Shown here: piece by piece, positions 4,808-6,867 of the stretch
Layout: the number at the start of each line of letters is the position of its first letter
Numbering within the stretch: position 1 is the first letter of the stretch
NCBI GenBank assembly: GCA_044867805.1
Contig: JBIOVQ010000006.1
Span: 1 to 6,867, forward strand
Reading direction: 5' to 3'
Length of the DNA stretch: 6,867 nucleotides
From: SG8-41 sp044867805
GTDB lineage: Bacteria; Pseudomonadota; Gammaproteobacteria; Burkholderiales; SG8-41
Notes under the pieces: generated by a model
Databases searched by the model: none
Told to the model about the DNA's origin: nothing
The model's input: only the letters and a program-made list of their open reading frames with translations
Translations under genes and position numbers: made by a program

Positions 4808-5499
4808 GTGATACCTCTGCTGGACTGTAGGGTCGCGAGCGGTTCGGCAGACATGCCCGTCTTGTCCGGACCCCTGACTTCAATCTTCACACGGAACGTC
4901 TTGCTGCTCTCGCCGTGGGACAGGCGCGCCACGAGATCGCCCCTGACCGTCCCGCGCGCGACGAGCGGCAGCTGGAGGAGATTGCCGCCTTCATTCAGGT
5001 CTGTTTGCCAGGTCAGCTCGCGCCGGGCGCCGTAGCCCGCGAGCTCGAGATTCTCAGGCAGCGTCAAGCTCAACGTTGCCGCTGGCAGCGGCGTCGCGCT
5101 GTTGAACTTCAGGCGCAGCGTTTCCGGCTGGTCGAGCGTAAGTGTCACGGTTTGCACAAGAGCGGGCACGGGGCGGGTGCCGACGATGACCGCCACGCCC
5201 ACGGCGAGGGTGAGGCTCGCGGCGAGCGCCATCGCAATAAGCGGGCGGCGCGCACGGCGCGTGGCGCTGTCCGCGCCACGGACCGCGCGCGCCAAGGCCT
5301 CGTCCACGAAGCCGGGGCGCGCCGCGGGTGCGGGCAGGGCTCGCAACGCCGCCCGTAGCGCCGCCGCCCGGTCGTGCTGCAGGCGGCACCGCGGGCACTG
5401 CTGAAGGTGCTCTTCCAGCGCCTGATTGCGGGCAGCGTCGAGCTGCCCATCGAGATAGTCGTCGAGGCTGGCGGCGCTGTCGCGGCAAGTCAGGTTCAT
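4804..5499 (-). CDS. Transmembrane anti-sigma factor with N-terminal zinc finger
   Basis: A 231-residue single-pass inner-membrane protein. The cytoplasmic N-terminus has the zinc-finger anti-sigma signature His31-x3-Cys35-x2-Cys38 with Cys5 as a likely fourth ligand, inside a helical zf-HC2-like domain (about 1-45) of the kind that binds and blocks ECF sigma factors. A basic stretch (RRARR, 81-85) precedes one membrane helix at about 86-107. The periplasmic part (about 110-231) is rich in beta strands (VTLTLDQPETLRLKF, AATLSLTLPENLEL, NLLQLPLVARG, KTFRVKIEVR) and looks like a beta-sandwich sensor or carbohydrate-binding-like fold; I cannot name it. It starts 37 bases after the sigma gene and ends overlapping the next gene. 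No strong Shine-Dalgarno is seen before the ATG; GAGATTCTC, a small palindrome, lies directly upstream. Regulated release by proteolysis or by a conformational change is family-based inference. Confidence 0.9.
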   Translation of the reverse strand: MNLTCRDSAASLDDYLDGQLDAARNQALEEHLQQCPRCRLQHDRAAALRAALRALPAPAARPGFVDEALARAVRGADSATRRARRPLIAMALAASLTLAVGVAVIVGTRPVPALVQTVTLTLDQPETLRLKFNSATPLPAATLSLTLPENLELAGYGARRELTWQTDLNEGGNLLQLPLVARGTVRGDLVARLSHGESSKTFRVKIEVRGPDKTGMSAEPLATLQSSRGIT

Positions 5500-5536
5500 G
5501 AGAATCTCAATTGCGGCAAGGGATTACGTTCTCTCT

Positions 5537-6121
5537 TCATTCCTTTACACGCTCGCGGCCGGAAAAAGGTTCCATCGCGAGGAGGGCCCGAAGCTGCTGG
5601 CGGGCCCGGTGCAGGCGCGACTTCAGGGTGCCCAGCGGCGTGTCCAGGATAGGCTCGAGTTCCACCAGGCTGTATCCCTCGACGTCGTGCAGCGTGATGA
5701 CCGCGCGCTGCTCCGGGTTGAGCCGGTCCAATGCGCGCAGAATGCGCTCGTGCAGCTGGCTGCGCTCGGCCTGCTCCTCGGGGCCGTCCTCGGCCGCCGC
5801 AAAGGTGTCGAGCGGATCATCGTCGCCCTCCGCCTCGGTTGCCTGCGCGGTCATGGGCGAACGGCCCCGCTGGCGCACGGTGTCGACGTACTGCCGATAG
5901 AGAACGCGCGCAAGCCAGGGCCGCAGCTTGTCGATGGCGGAAAGCTCGCGAGTGCGGGGGAAAAGCTTGATCAATACGTCCTGAACCAGGTCCTCGGCGT
6001 CAGCGGTGCTGCCCGTGAAGCGCCAGGCCAGGCGATGGAGATACTCGACGTGCGGTCGCAAAATGTCCTCGAAATTCGAGGACGCGAGCCGGTTCCGACG
6101 GAACGGCAAGATCGGCGGCAT
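5537..6121 (-). CDS. ECF-type RNA polymerase sigma factor
   Basis: A 194-residue two-domain sigma factor of the extracytoplasmic-function class. Region 2 (about 17-85) carries DAEDLVQDVLIKLF (41-54), the core-binding motif, then PWLARVLYRQYVDTVRQR, which contacts the -10 element. A long acidic linker (about 96-119, EGDDD, EDGPEE) leads to region 4 (about 120-181). There NPEQRAVITLHDVEGYSLVELEPILDTPLGTLKSRLHRARQQL forms the helix-turn-helix that reads the -35 element. Length and order fit the family. The anti-sigma gene follows after 37 bases, and together they define the pair. The exact ECF subgroup cannot be assigned by eye. The ATG at 6121 has only a weak purine stretch (GACGGGA) as a ribosome site. 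A candidate promoter lies about 60 bases upstream and could be autoregulated. Confidence 0.94.
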   Translation of the reverse strand: MPPILPFRRNRLASSNFEDILRPHVEYLHRLAWRFTGSTADAEDLVQDVLIKLFPRTRELSAIDKLRPWLARVLYRQYVDTVRQRGRSPMTAQATEAEGDDDPLDTFAAAEDGPEEQAERSQLHERILRALDRLNPEQRAVITLHDVEGYSLVELEPILDTPLGTLKSRLHRARQQLRALLAMEPFSGRERVKE

Positions 6122-6178
6122 TCCCGTCTTTCACGCGTGTGGGGGTTTCTGCCAAGGCGGACGCTGCGACGCGTTGCG

Positions 6179-6207
6179 ACTGTAGCACCCCCGAATCGGG
6201 CGCGCAA
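6179..6207 (-). promoter_or_regulatory. Candidate promoter of the ECF sigma operon
   Basis: On the minus strand TTGCGC (6202-6207) and TACAGT (6179-6184) are 17 bases apart, each 4 of 6 to the sigma-70 consensus. The sequence GGTGCTACAGT recurs almost unchanged before the glutaredoxin-like gene. Because ECF sigma factors commonly drive their own operon, this may be the ECF-recognised motif, though it does not show the frequently described GGAAC -35 element. The predicted leader is about 50 bases. Confidence 0.42.
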
Positions 6208-6224
6208 AAAGTGACCGCCGTCAC
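6206..6224 (-). terminator. Short hairpin with T-run at the end of the oligopeptidase gene
   Basis: On the minus strand GTGAC-GGCG-GTCAC is followed directly by five Ts. The stop codon of the oligopeptidase gene lies in the left arm. The stem is only five base pairs, so termination would be weak. The palindrome is also placed just upstream of the -35 box of the sigma promoter, where an operator could sit. Either reading is possible. Confidence 0.35.
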
Positions 6225-6867
6225 GCTGCGCGGATCGTGTCCGCCGCGCCGGTCATGCCGCTGTGACGGAGTAACGCGTCGATCTTCGGCTCGCGCCCGC
6301 GGAAGGCGACGAAGGATTCGAGCGCCGGGCGGCTGCCGCCCACGCCGAGGATCTCATCCCAGAAGCGCTGGCCGGTGCGCGGATCGAGCACGCCGTTCTC
6401 CTCGAACAGGCTGTAGGCGTCCGCCGAGAGCACCTCGGCCCACTTGTAGCTGTAGTAGCCCGCCGCGTAGCCGCCGGCAAAGATGTGAGAGAAGTTGTGG
6501 GGAAAGCGGTTGTAGGGGGGCGGCACCACCACGGCGACTCGCGCGCGCACCTCGTTCAGCAGATCGAGCGCGGACTTCTTCCCGTCGGGATCGAAATCGT
6601 GATGGAGGTGGAGGTCGAACAGCGAGAACTCGAGCTGGCGCACGGTTTGCATGCCGCTCTGGAAATTCTTGGCGGCGAGCATCTTGTCGAAGAGGGCGCG
6701 CGGCAGCGGCTCCCCGGTGTCGACGTGGGCGGTCATCGGCCGCAGCACGTCCCATTCCCAGCAGAAGTTCTCCATGAACTGCGAGGGCAGCTCCACCGCG
6801 TCCCACTCCACGCCGTTGATGCCGGACACGCCGAGGTGGTCCACGCGCGTGAGCAGGTGGTGCAGGC
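6221..6867 (-). CDS. prlC: Oligopeptidase A, C-terminal part (M3 zinc peptidase)
   Basis: The last 215 or so codons of a cytoplasmic M3-family zinc oligopeptidase that degrades short peptides, including cleaved signal peptides. The frame runs off the right edge as LHHLLTRVDHLGVSGINGVEW, which in this family directly follows HEFGHG, so the first two zinc ligands lie just outside. The third ligand is expected to be the Glu of DAVELPSQFMEN and is present. Further family motifs are KNFQSGMQTVRQLEF, FPHNFSHIFAGGYAAGYYSYKWAEVLSADAYS with the substrate-binding Tyr cluster, and the terminal FRGREPKIDALLRHSG. Nothing suggests decay. The full protein is normally about 680 residues. The stop lies 99 bases before the ECF sigma ATG on the same strand, so read-through is conceivable. 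Confidence 0.95.
   Translation of the reverse strand, partial: LHHLLTRVDHLGVSGINGVEWDAVELPSQFMENFCWEWDVLRPMTAHVDTGEPLPRALFDKMLAAKNFQSGMQTVRQLEFSLFDLHLHHDFDPDGKKSALDLLNEVRARVAVVVPPPYNRFPHNFSHIFAGGYAAGYYSYKWAEVLSADAYSLFEENGVLDPRTGQRFWDEILGVGGSRPALESFVAFRGREPKIDALLRHSGMTGAADTIRAA

Noticed and set aside
4824..4829. Another TACAGT on the minus strand, just before the small exported protein gene.
   Set aside because: It lacks the GGTGY prefix and the TTRCGC box at 17 bases, and it lies inside the anti-sigma coding end, so it is treated as chance.
5498..6214. A 238-codon open frame on the plus strand opposite the sigma factor and anti-sigma start.
   Set aside because: It is the antisense shadow of the ECF sigma gene in GC-rich DNA; the minus-strand product is a clear family member and the plus-strand product is not.
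1..6867. CRISPR array, insertion sequence, integrase, phage or toxin-antitoxin content.
   Set aside because: No spaced repeat array, transposase motif or recognisable toxin/antitoxin pair was seen. The tandem repeats present are short and lack spacers.

Overview
The window is GC-rich DNA from a proteobacterium. The gene content (C-terminal part of oligopeptidase A/PrlC, exodeoxyribonuclease III, a DUF4124-glutaredoxin protein, an ECF sigma/anti-sigma pair and an outer-membrane barrel whose last residue is Phe) fits a Gram-negative beta- or gammaproteobacterium, most likely a betaproteobacterium. That placement is inferred from the families, not from a database search. Almost all genes lie on the minus strand; only the small DUF427 gene at the left is on the plus strand.

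Left part (1-1469). The first 190 bases hold no convincing gene but contain a GC-rich perfect hairpin and a four-copy 7-base tandem repeat. A DUF427 (PF04248) gene follows on the plus strand. It converges on xthA (exonuclease III, minus strand), and the space between them is filled by an inverted-repeat element whose arms touch or include both stop codons.

Middle (1470-4173). Upstream of xthA on the same strand is an exported protein with an N-terminal DUF4124-like segment and two glutaredoxin-like domains, each with a CxxxC motif. It has its own ribosome binding site and a candidate promoter. Next is a TPR plus beta-barrel outer-membrane protein. Its signal peptide is clear, but no ATG/GTG/TTG lies close upstream in frame, so its start is doubtful. 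A long leader with a good sigma-70-like promoter precedes it.

Right part (4174-6220). This is a compact minus-strand operon: ECF sigma factor, zinc-finger transmembrane anti-sigma factor, a small exported protein overlapping it by ATGA, and a 69-residue protein made largely of a 26-residue duplication. It ends in a strong intrinsic terminator. The likely logic is membrane-tethered regulation: the anti-sigma holds the sigma factor at the inner membrane, and its periplasmic domain, perhaps with the small exported protein, senses envelope conditions. The candidate promoter of this operon and that of the tandem-glutaredoxin gene share the pattern TTRCGC-N12-GGTGYTACAGT. This raises the testable idea that the glutaredoxin gene belongs to the same regulon, but the boxes also resemble weak sigma-70 sites.

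Right edge (6221-6867): the C-terminal third of oligopeptidase A, cut by the window end just downstream of where its HExxH zinc motif would be.

No tRNA, rRNA, CRISPR array, insertion sequence or phage gene was recognised. The most unusual items are the sigma/anti-sigma operon with its two unfamiliar small products, the shared promoter pattern, the tandem CxxxC glutaredoxin and the disturbed start of the barrel gene.
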